From NCBI GenBank assembly GCA_015490675.1, contig WFXI01000236.1, positions 1 to 35,109 on the forward strand: a stretch of 35,109 bases of DNA, read 5' to 3'. This document shows positions 13,323-21,016 of the stretch, piece by piece; positions within the stretch are counted from its first letter, which is position 1, and every line of letters begins with the position of its first letter. The stretch is from Hydrogenothermaceae bacterium. GTDB taxonomy: Bacteria > Aquificota > Aquificia > Aquificales > Hydrogenothermaceae. Position numbers and translations under genes: made by a program. The notes under the pieces were generated by a model, which searched no databases, had not been told where the DNA came from, and worked only from the letters and a program-made list of their open reading frames with translations.

Positions 13323-13952
13323 ATGGGAAGATATATTGGTCCTTGGACAAAAATTAGTAGAAGACTTGGTGCTTTTGTAGGTGGAAGTTTAAAATCTTTC
13401 CAAAAAAGAAACTTTCCACCAGGACAACATGGAAGAACCCAAGGTAGAAGAAGAAAACTTTCTGACTATGCAATTCGTCTTCAAGAAAAACAAAAATTAA
13501 GATATTTATACGGTGGGATAAGAGAGAAGCAGTTCAAAAGATATTTTGACGAAGCAGCTAGAATTGCAGGGGTTAGAGGCGGAAACACTGGTAATATTCT
13601 CCTCCAGCTCTTAGAAAGAAGACTTGATAATGTTGTTTATAGAATGGGATTTGCTAAAACTAGATTACAGGCTAGACAACTTGTTAGACACGGCCATTTC
13701 CTCGTAAATGGTAAAAAAGTTAATATACCTTCTTACCAAGTAGACCCTGGAGATATTATTGAGCTTAGAGAAAAAAGCAAAAAATCTCCACTATTCAAAG
13801 AAAACTTAGAGCAAAGAGACCCAAGGTCTATTCCTTCTTGGCTTGAAGTTGATAGAGAAAACTTTAGAGGAAAAGTATTAGAGATACCTGAAGAAATTGA
13901 ACTTGAAATTCCTGTTAATGTTCAGCTCATTATTGAGTACTACTCTGCGTAA
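13323..13952 (+). CDS. rpsD: 30S ribosomal protein S4
   Basis: KRNFPPGQHG...LSDYAIRLQEKQKLRYLYGGIREKQF...S4 domain; no zinc Cys. Confidence 0.97.
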   Translation: MGRYIGPWTKISRRLGAFVGGSLKSFQKRNFPPGQHGRTQGRRRKLSDYAIRLQEKQKLRYLYGGIREKQFKRYFDEAARIAGVRGGNTGNILLQLLERRLDNVVYRMGFAKTRLQARQLVRHGHFLVNGKKVNIPSYQVDPGDIIELREKSKKSPLFKENLEQRDPRSIPSWLEVDRENFRGKVLEIPEEIELEIPVNVQLIIEYYSA

Positions 13953-13973
13953 ATTATTGGAGGTAAAACGCCT

Positions 13974-14954
13974 ATGCCATTTTTAGAGTTTATAACTCCC
14001 GATAAAATTTATTGGGATGAAATTTCAAAAACAGATACTTATGGAAAACTTTATGTTGAACCTCTAGAAAGAGGTTGGGGAACTACTGTAGGTAATGCTC
14101 TAAGAAGAGTCTTACTTTCTTCTTTAGAAAGTGGAGCTATTACTGCAGTAAAAATACAAGGCGTTGCACACGAGTTTGCTACTATAGAAGGCGTTATTGA
14201 AGATGTAGCAGAAATAATTCTTAACTTAAAAGAAATTAAGTTCAAAATGGAAGAAGGAATAGACAGTGAATTTGCTATACTCGAAGTAAAAGGTCCAGGA
14301 AAAGTAACCGCTAAAGACATAAAACTGCCAAATGGCATAGAAGTTGTTAATCCTGATGTTCATATAGCTACTATTGATAGTCCTGACACTGAATTAAAAA
14401 TGGAAATCAAAATAGAAAAAGGTAGGGGATATGTAACTGTAGAGGAAATGGAAGCTCCTACTGAAATAGGATGGATACTAATAGATACTGCTTTTTCTCC
14501 AATTACTAAATGTACTTTCCATGTAGAACCAACAAGAGTTGGAGATAAAACTGACTATGATAAATTAATCTTAGAAATACATACAGATGGAAGTATTACT
14601 CCTGATGAAGCTTTAACAAAAGCTTCTAACTTGCTTATTAAACACTTTGAACTTTTACTAAATCCAACTGTAAAAAGGGTTGAAACTGTTAAAAAGGCAG
14701 TTCCTGAAAGTATAGCTCAAAGAATTGAAGAAGATAAGTTATCTTTAGCAATTGATGAGCTTGATATTTCTTCTAGAGCTACAAATACTCTTAAAAAACT
14801 TGGAATTCAAACAATTGGTGATTTAGTTAAAATGACAGAAGAAGATTTAAAAGAAGCTAAATCTATTGGTAGAAAAGCTTTAAAAGAGATAAAAGAAGCA
14901 TTAGCAGACTTAGGATTAGAGCTTGCTCCTTCAAAACCTGCAGAAAAACAATAA
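13974..14954 (+). CDS. rpoA: DNA-directed RNA polymerase subunit alpha
   Basis: EPLERGWGTTVGNALRRVLLSSLESGAITAVKI...IQTIGDLVKMTEEDL alpha-CTD. Confidence 0.98.
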   Translation: MPFLEFITPDKIYWDEISKTDTYGKLYVEPLERGWGTTVGNALRRVLLSSLESGAITAVKIQGVAHEFATIEGVIEDVAEIILNLKEIKFKMEEGIDSEFAILEVKGPGKVTAKDIKLPNGIEVVNPDVHIATIDSPDTELKMEIKIEKGRGYVTVEEMEAPTEIGWILIDTAFSPITKCTFHVEPTRVGDKTDYDKLILEIHTDGSITPDEALTKASNLLIKHFELLLNPTVKRVETVKKAVPESIAQRIEEDKLSLAIDELDISSRATNTLKKLGIQTIGDLVKMTEEDLKEAKSIGRKALKEIKEALADLGLELAPSKPAEKQ

Positions 14955-14969
14955 AAGAGGTGAAGATAG

Positions 14970-15344
14970 ATGCGTCATAGAGTAAAAACAAAAAGTTTTC
15001 ATAGACCTAAAGAACAAAGAGAGCATTTATTTGTTAATTTAGCGTGTGCATTGATTGAAAATGGTAGAATACAAACAACAGAAGCAAAAGCTAAAGCTTT
15101 AAGACCTTTCATTGAAAAGTTAATAACTCTTGCTAAAAAACAAACAGTTCATTCAAGAAGATTAATTAATTCTAGATTAAAACATCACAAATCTGCTGCA
15201 GACAAGTTATTTAAAGAACTTGCTCCACTTTATCAAGATAGAAACGGTGGATATACTAGAATATACAAATTAGATAAAAAAAGAAGAGGAGACGACGCAG
15301 AACTAGCTATTATAGAGCTAGTTGATTATCCTTTTGAGGACTAA
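14970..15344 (+). CDS. rplQ: 50S ribosomal protein L17
   Basis: MRHRVKTKSFHRPKEQREHLFVNLACALIENGRIQTTEAKAKALRPFIEKLITLAK. Confidence 0.97.
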   Translation: MRHRVKTKSFHRPKEQREHLFVNLACALIENGRIQTTEAKAKALRPFIEKLITLAKKQTVHSRRLINSRLKHHKSAADKLFKELAPLYQDRNGGYTRIYKLDKKRRGDDAELAIIELVDYPFED

Positions 15345-15346
15345 AA

Positions 15347-15652
15347 GTGTTTATATTAGGAAATTTTTTAGAGGCGGTGGCCAAAGTATTGGACATCGCC
15401 CTTACTATTTATATGTGGATAGTAATTATCTCTGCTTTAATTTCTTGGGTAAATCCTGACCCGTATAATCCAATAGTTAGATTTTTAAGAAATGCAACTG
15501 AACCAGTCTACAGAAAAATCAGAAAATATATTCCTACATACTTTGGTGGAATAGATATAGCTCCTGTAATAGTTATTTTATTGATTGTTTTTTTACAAAT
15601 ATTCTTAGTTAACTCTCTCTTAGGTTTAGCTTACAAGCTTAAAGGATACTAA
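15347..15652 (+). CDS. YggT family membrane protein (GTG start)
   Basis: IYMWIVIISALISWVNPDPYNPIVRFLRNATEPVYRKIRKYIP...IDIAPVIVILLI, typical YggT. Confidence 0.9.
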   Translation: MFILGNFLEAVAKVLDIALTIYMWIVIISALISWVNPDPYNPIVRFLRNATEPVYRKIRKYIPTYFGGIDIAPVIVILLIVFLQIFLVNSLLGLAYKLKGY

Positions 15653-16467
15653 TTATTTAGTTTCTCTCTTAGGTATAAAAAGTTATATATGCTATCTTCT
15701 AATTTTGGATTTTCATAAAAGAAAAAGAAAATCCCTACTGGATTTTTATCTTTATGCTCAACTATGAAAATTACTATGCCTTCTTCTGTTTCTATTTTTC
15801 CAAAGTCATTGTCTATATATTTTAAAATCTCCTTGTTACATATATTCTCCTGTGTATATATACACTTTTGTGATTCTAAATCAAAATATGCTACTGCAGA
15901 GGTATTTAACAATTGATTAAAAAGGAAAATAGCTTTCTTTTTATCATTTAGAGAAATTTTGCTAAGTTCTTCTATTTTTATTGGATAGATTTTTTCTTTT
16001 AAACTAGCTACTTGATTTAATTTTTGCGAAATTTCTTCATCTTTTCTGGTAATTAAATTTTGTAACCTATTTATAAACTGTATTGCTAAAAGTATTGAAA
16101 CTGTTGCAGGCAACCAAAATAGCAAAATGGAAAATTCTATATATTCAGAAGTATAAAATCCATAAAAAGAGACTACTAGACCTGCAAACAAGAAGGCAAT
16201 TAAATATTTTTTATCTTCTAAGTAAGAAATAAATATAGGATAGAAAAATATTGATAATATTGGATTTGAAGTTAGATATATTACAAATAAGAAAAAGATT
16301 ATATCTGCTAAAATTAAGATGTATTTAGATAAGTCTCTCAAAAAGTAGGCAGAGAAAATATACGCCACAGGAAAAATATAAAGTAAACTGTCTATATCTG
16401 TTCTTTCTAAAAAAGGAATTGCTATTACAATTAACGCAATAACACTTCTTATTAGCAGGTCTTTCAT
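15649..16467 (-). CDS. Uncharacterised membrane protein: about 6 predicted TM helices, coiled coil and GAF-like C-terminal domain
   Basis: The track start at 16497 lies inside the upstream gene; ATG at 16467 (MKDLLIRSV) overlaps the upstream stop as ATGA and follows AAAGGAG. Hydrophobic N-terminus and soluble C-terminus read directly. Confidence 0.75.
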   Translation of the reverse strand: MKDLLIRSVIALIVIAIPFLERTDIDSLLYIFPVAYIFSAYFLRDLSKYILILADIIFFLFVIYLTSNPILSIFFYPIFISYLEDKKYLIAFLFAGLVVSFYGFYTSEYIEFSILLFWLPATVSILLAIQFINRLQNLITRKDEEISQKLNQVASLKEKIYPIKIEELSKISLNDKKKAIFLFNQLLNTSAVAYFDLESQKCIYTQENICNKEILKYIDNDFGKIETEEGIVIFIVEHKDKNPVGIFFFFYENPKLEDSIYNFLYLREKLNN

Positions 16468-17300
16468 ATCATCTCCTTTGCTAAGAAGTTTATACATGCA
16501 AATATGTTTTTAGCAACATCTTGAGAATTATCAACATAAGGATTTTTCTCAAGGCTTTTAAACCAGATTAAATTGTCTATTTTCAAATCTTCAAAAGAAT
16601 TTTCTATGTTGTATGAAATATTTAAATGATTATTGATAATTTCAAGCATTTCTTTGTTTAAATGGATAAACCCATTAGTTTTATAAATTAGCTTTTCTAA
16701 ACCAAATCCTGTACTATCTACTAGTATATTAAAATGTGCGTCTTTGAAATATTCTTTGTAAATTTTTTCTATAAATGTTTTGCTATTTTTATTGAAAAAT
16801 ATAAACCTGACTCTGTATCCTCTTGGATAATTAACTGTTTTTAACTTATTTAAAATTTCTCTAAATATTTTAATATTTCTATTTTCTAGTACTGTAATAA
16901 AAACATTTATAAATCTATATCCATAACCAAAGTTAAAGTAATAGATTTTTTCTTTTTTCCTATGTGTTTTTTCTTTTATTTCCATAGTAAATTTTTCAGT
17001 TTTTAATTCCTCTTTTGTAAAGAAAACAGGAATGTTGGAACAAAAAGTATCTATATTTGAGTTAGTAATTATTCCTAAAGGATGTTCAACTTCCTTAAGG
17101 TAAATAAACTTGTATGGTTTTAGGTCTTTTACAAAAATAAAGCTGTTTCCTTTATAATTGAATTTTTCATAAGAATAGGTAATTGGCATTAATTTTATAT
17201 TTTTAAATTTAAAAGGTTTAAGGCTTGTTATCGTTAGATTTACTTCAAATTCCTGATAGGAAACATCTAAACTTTTTAATAATTTTGTTATACTTTCCAT
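16464..17300 (-). CDS. Hypothetical protein (278 aa), translationally coupled to the downstream membrane protein
   Basis: Long ORF with ATG start; family not recognised. Confidence 0.75.
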   Translation of the reverse strand: MESITKLLKSLDVSYQEFEVNLTITSLKPFKFKNIKLMPITYSYEKFNYKGNSFIFVKDLKPYKFIYLKEVEHPLGIITNSNIDTFCSNIPVFFTKEELKTEKFTMEIKEKTHRKKEKIYYFNFGYGYRFINVFITVLENRNIKIFREILNKLKTVNYPRGYRVRFIFFNKNSKTFIEKIYKEYFKDAHFNILVDSTGFGLEKLIYKTNGFIHLNKEMLEIINNHLNISYNIENSFEDLKIDNLIWFKSLEKNPYVDNSQDVAKNIFACINFLAKEMI

Positions 17301-17357
17301 AAAAATTTTTGTTTTTTATTTTGTAAAGCAAAATTATACACTAAAAGGAGACAGGAA

Positions 17358-18368
17358 ATGATATATAAGGAATTTCTAGATTACAAACTTTCTGAAATAG
17401 GAATAGGAACTTATCTTGGAGATACAGATGAGAAAACGGATAACAATTACTATGAAACTATTAAGCTTGCTATTCAAAAAGGAATAAATGTGATAGATAC
17501 TGCTATAAATTACAGAGGAATGAAAAGCGAAAAAGTTATAGGTAAAGTTTTAACTGAAACAGACAGGAAAAAAGTTATTATTTCTACAAAAGGGGGTTAT
17601 ATAACACCTCCTCCAGAAAAGCAGGACCCTGCTAAATGGTTTAAAGAAGAAATGATAGGGAAAGGTATTATTTCACCTCAAGATTTAACCCAAACTGGAA
17701 ATGTAATAACAGCAAAATATATAGACTGGGCTTTTGAAACCAGTTTAAAAAATTTAAACACTGAATACATAGATATTTACTTTTTACATAACCCTGAAGA
17801 CCAGCTTTTAAATTTTGATAGAGAGAGTTTTTATAAAAAAGTAAGAACTGTTTTTAGACTTCTTGAAGGAAAAATACAAGAAGGAAAATTAAAATATTAT
17901 GGTTTTGCAACCTGGAATGGTTTTAGAGTTTCTCCTGATAACAAACAATACTTATCTTTAAAAGATATTTATGATATTGCTGTTGAAGTAGGTGGAGAAA
18001 ATCACAATTTTAGATTTATACAGCTTCCTTACAATATGGCTATGCCTGAAGCTTACTTTTTTAAAAATCAACTAATAGATGGTGAGTATGTATCTACATT
18101 TGAAGCTTGTCAAAAACTAGGTATTTATACATACACAAGTGCTTCTATAATGCAAACAAGAATTTTAGGTAAAATTCCTGAAGAAATAGTTAAAATATTA
18201 GGAGTAGATTCTCAGGTTTTAGCAGCTATACAATTTGTTAGAAGCACTCCTGGAGTTGGAACTGCGTTAATAGGTATGAGTAAGAAAGAGCATTTAGAAG
18301 AGAATTTGAAAATCGAAGAAATTCCTCCTGTAGAAAAATCAGTTATAGATAGTTTAATGAAACAGTAA
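17358..18368 (+). CDS. Aldo/keto reductase family protein
   Basis: GIGTYLGDTDEKT...INVIDTAINYRGMKSEKVIGKVL...STKGGY...IDIYFLHNPE...VRSTPGVGTALIGMSKKEHLEENL. Confidence 0.92.
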   Translation: MIYKEFLDYKLSEIGIGTYLGDTDEKTDNNYYETIKLAIQKGINVIDTAINYRGMKSEKVIGKVLTETDRKKVIISTKGGYITPPPEKQDPAKWFKEEMIGKGIISPQDLTQTGNVITAKYIDWAFETSLKNLNTEYIDIYFLHNPEDQLLNFDRESFYKKVRTVFRLLEGKIQEGKLKYYGFATWNGFRVSPDNKQYLSLKDIYDIAVEVGGENHNFRFIQLPYNMAMPEAYFFKNQLIDGEYVSTFEACQKLGIYTYTSASIMQTRILGKIPEEIVKILGVDSQVLAAIQFVRSTPGVGTALIGMSKKEHLEENLKIEEIPPVEKSVIDSLMKQ

Positions 18369-18742
18369 TGGAAAATTTAGTATTTGTTTATGGAACTTTA
18401 AAAAAGGGATACAGCAATCATCATTTATTGAAAAATGGCAAATTTCTAGGTGAAGCCAAAACCAAGTATAAATATGCTCTATATGAAAAGGTTTATCCTT
18501 ATGTATCACATAATCCTAAGGTATCAAACATTCATGGAGAAGTTTATCAGGTTGACAATTTTACTTTGAGAAAACTTGATATTTTGGAAGGGCATCCTTA
18601 TGAGTATAAAAGGGAATTAATTCCTGTTATTTTGAATAATAAAGAATTAAAAGCATGGATGTATTTTAATGATAAATATAAAGGTGGGAAATTAATACCT
18701 CAAGGAATTTATAAAAAACAAACGCCCCGTAAAAGGGGCTAA
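18368..18742 (+). CDS. Gamma-glutamylcyclotransferase / AIG2-like family protein
   Basis: VFVYGTLKKGYSNHHLL...GEVYQVDNFTLRKLDILEGHPYEYKRELIPV. Confidence 0.88.
   Translation: MENLVFVYGTLKKGYSNHHLLKNGKFLGEAKTKYKYALYEKVYPYVSHNPKVSNIHGEVYQVDNFTLRKLDILEGHPYEYKRELIPVILNNKELKAWMYFNDKYKGGKLIPQGIYKKQTPRKRG
18724..18739. terminator. Hairpin GCCCC-gtaaaa-GGGGC between convergent genes, probable terminator
   Basis: 5-bp GC stem; T-rich on the minus strand just beyond (GTTTGTTTTTT) and T-rich further downstream on the plus strand (TTATTTTTCTTTT). Confidence 0.6.
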
Positions 18743-18747
18743 AAACC

Positions 18748-19632
18748 TTATTTTTCTTTTGTAGTTGTAGATTTTCTTTGCATTTCTTTAACTTTTTTCT
18801 CTAGACTTTCAAATAAAACTTTTTTAGCAGTTTCTTTTTCAACTTTTTCTTCCAATTTATCAATTTCTTCTATAAGAGGTTTAATCTCTTTTTCTGTTTT
18901 TATATATCCAAGAGCTTGAGCAAGCCTAATTTTTCTTTTTGCTTCTTCTAATAGCTGTTTTGCAGAAATTGGATTGTTTTCAAATCTCTTTTTTGCATCT
19001 TCAATTAACATAATAGCTTCTGCTAAAGGTTTAGGAATAATAACCTCTTCTATTTCAATAGAACCTATTGCCACATTTAAGGCATTTAAAGCGTTTTCTA
19101 TGTCTTTTTTCCCAAGTAATTGCTCTGCAAGTTCTATAGCTTTTGTATACACTTCAAGTGGGAGGTAACTTGTTTGAATTTGAATTTCGTTTCTTAGAGC
19201 CTCAAGTAAATCTCTGGCTGCTGGAATATCATTTTTCTCACAGGCTTTTTTTGCTTGTTGTAAAAGCTTTTTAGCAAGCTTTATATCATCAACTCCTTCT
19301 ATTTGAGCTATTACAACACTGATTGGAAGCCTATCTAATTTGTCTTTGTACTGTTTCTGGAGTTTTTGAAGCTTATTTTTTATTTCTTCAATTTTTTGCT
19401 TAGCTTCTCTGGTCTTTCCGTGAGCTAAGAGAAACACTACTTGCTGAGTATCTTGATATGCTCTTAAAGCTTCTTGAATAACCTTTGCAATTTCTTGTTC
19501 TTGAATAGATTTTGTAGACCTTTCTCCTGCAGATTGCATTAACTCTTTTGTAGCTTTATCTGGAGTACTTGATGCAAGTGCAGATGTTGCAATTATTGCA
19601 GATACTAATAAAGAAACTCCTTTTTTAATCAT
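18748..19632 (-). CDS. YfdX-family protein with N-terminal signal peptide
   Basis: MIKKGVSLLVSAIIATSALAS signal peptide; DRLPISVVIAQIEGVDDIKLAKKLLQQAKKAC...EVYTKAIELAEQLL resembles YfdX family. Confidence 0.75.
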   Translation of the reverse strand: MIKKGVSLLVSAIIATSALASSTPDKATKELMQSAGERSTKSIQEQEIAKVIQEALRAYQDTQQVVFLLAHGKTREAKQKIEEIKNKLQKLQKQYKDKLDRLPISVVIAQIEGVDDIKLAKKLLQQAKKACEKNDIPAARDLLEALRNEIQIQTSYLPLEVYTKAIELAEQLLGKKDIENALNALNVAIGSIEIEEVIIPKPLAEAIMLIEDAKKRFENNPISAKQLLEEAKRKIRLAQALGYIKTEKEIKPLIEEIDKLEEKVEKETAKKVLFESLEKKVKEMQRKSTTTKEK

Positions 19633-19798
19633 TTTTTCCCTCCTTTTCTTCTAGTTCTTTTAACATTTCTTTTATTTTTTGTATAGCTTCTTCTTTTGAT
19701 ACTTCAACCATTATAGTTCCAGTGTTATAAAAAAAACGCCTCCCTTCAGGGAGACTTTTAACATATTCTAAAGTTTTTTCTAATGTTTTTTTATCCAT
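19625..19798 (-). CDS. 57-aa protein resembling the C-terminal half of prefoldin beta (not in supplied ORF track)
   Basis: Manual minus-strand translation: MDKKTLEKTLEYVKSLPEGRRFFYNTGTIMVEVSKEEAIQKIKEMLKELEEKEGKND*; fits snugly between the prefoldin alpha gene (ends 19811) and yfdX-like gene (starts 19632), 8-nt overlap with the latter. Confidence 0.7.
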   Translation of the reverse strand: MDKKTLEKTLEYVKSLPEGRRFFYNTGTIMVEVSKEEAIQKIKEMLKELEEKEGKND

Positions 19799-19810
19799 AG
19801 CTTTTTAACC

Positions 19811-20254
19811 TTACTTAGATTTTTTACCTTCTTCCTGACCTAATTCTTTAGTTCTTTGTAAAAGTTCTTCAGTTTTCTTATATGCTTCTGCAATAGCTTC
19901 CTCTAAACTTTGTCTTAAAGCCTCTAAAGCAGCAATTTGTGAAGCTATTTGTGTTAAAGCTTCATCATGTTTTAGTTCCGCAGATATGCCAGAACCTATT
20001 GAAATTATTACTTTTTCTGGGTCCTCAATTTTAGCTTCTATAGAAGCTATTGAACCTACAGGAATAATAATGTTTTTACCTTTACCCAGGTTTTTTAATG
20101 TTGCTAAAGTTTTAATAATATTTCTATACTCTGTGATTGTTTCATTAATCACAGTAATCTCAGCTCTTAAAGCTTCAATCTGAGCAATGTAACCTTTAAG
20201 CTCTTTGTTTAGGTCTTCCATTGTAGTGACCTTTTTTTCTTTTTTTTCTGCCAT
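19811..20254 (-). CDS. Prefoldin alpha subunit-like chaperone (archaeal type)
   Basis: Long coiled coils flanking a beta-rich core: GKNIIIPVGSIASIEAKIEDPEKVIISIGSGISAELKHDEALTQIASQIAALEALRQSLEEAI; matches the pattern of PfdA/GimC alpha. Confidence 0.8.
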   Translation of the reverse strand: MAEKKEKKVTTMEDLNKELKGYIAQIEALRAEITVINETITEYRNIIKTLATLKNLGKGKNIIIPVGSIASIEAKIEDPEKVIISIGSGISAELKHDEALTQIASQIAALEALRQSLEEAIAEAYKKTEELLQRTKELGQEEGKKSK

Positions 20255-20275
20255 GGCAGTTTACCTCCTTTATTT

Positions 20276-21001
20276 TTATAAAGTTTTTTTCAATTCTGAC
20301 CAACCTGTTGTTTGCTTTTCTCTAGGTAAATAAAGGATGTATCTTGGTCTAATGTCTATATGGTGTTCTTTTAAGAATTTTTCTCTAATTTCTTTTATTC
20401 TCCAGAAATATAAAAGAGTCCCCTTATAGTGATTTTCTGTCCAAAGACCTATCCTAAGTGGAATCTCCCAGTTTTTCATTTCTGAAATTAATGGTGCATA
20501 AAAATTTTCTGCAAGAGGATGGTCTTTTAGCATAGACTTTTCCATATGGGCAAGACCCTCGGCATATGAATGAGCTATAGCTTTTAATTTTTCTATGTCT
20601 TCTACCTCTATTTCCACTTCTAAAGTATCTTGATAGATTTCTGTTTTAAATCCTTTTACATCTATCCAGTCTTTTAAATCAAAAACTTCAATATATTCTT
20701 CTTTTATTTTTTCTGGATTTAGATAAATTTTTTCCTGAATTTTAAGACTTTTGAAAACTGGATACTTATCAAAGACAATTTTCCTTATTTCTTTTACTAC
20801 TTCTTTAGGATTTAAATTTTTATCTAGTAAATACTTTTTTACCTTATTTTCTATTTCTTTATCTTTTTTGATATAGTAATAAATACCTGCTGATTTTAAA
20901 GCTCCTTCAATTACATTTGAAGGAATAAAAGGTCTCCCTTCTTCATCTCTAGGGAAACCTTTTCTGTCAAAAACAAAAGGTGTCCAGTTTAAAAGATACA
21001 T
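20276..21001 (-). CDS. Diverged RAMP-superfamily protein, Csm5-like
   Basis: N-terminal TPFVFDRKGFPRDEEGRPFIPSNVIEGALKSA (cf. TP.hiG..lp.d..g..yIPGSSlKGAlR), later IPLRIGLWTENHYKGT and C-terminal RPRYILYLPREKQTTGWSELKK (cf. PkTR...GWvkL of Csm5). Confidence 0.6.
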   Translation of the reverse strand: MYLLNWTPFVFDRKGFPRDEEGRPFIPSNVIEGALKSAGIYYYIKKDKEIENKVKKYLLDKNLNPKEVVKEIRKIVFDKYPVFKSLKIQEKIYLNPEKIKEEYIEVFDLKDWIDVKGFKTEIYQDTLEVEIEVEDIEKLKAIAHSYAEGLAHMEKSMLKDHPLAENFYAPLISEMKNWEIPLRIGLWTENHYKGTLLYFWRIKEIREKFLKEHHIDIRPRYILYLPREKQTTGWSELKKTL

Positions 21002-21016
21002 ACTAATCCTCCCCCC

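Noticed and set aside
17301-17357. Overlapping divergent promoter elements (ATTATA/TATAAT) between the hypothetical pair and aldo/keto reductase
   Set aside because: Minus-strand TATAAT is good, but neither direction has a convincing -35; AT-rich background makes this uncertain
18974-19168. Plus-strand ORFs opposite the accessory minus-strand genes (18974-19168, 19986-20183, 21453-21698, 23422-23658)
   Set aside because: Antisense to longer, family-supported ORFs; no supporting features
20131-20154. Inverted repeat CTGTGATT-N8-AATCACAG inside the prefoldin alpha gene, CRP-like half-sites
   Set aside because: Inside coding sequence; spacing between TGTGA and TCACA is 12, not the 6 of a CRP site; may reflect the repeated codons of the coiled coil
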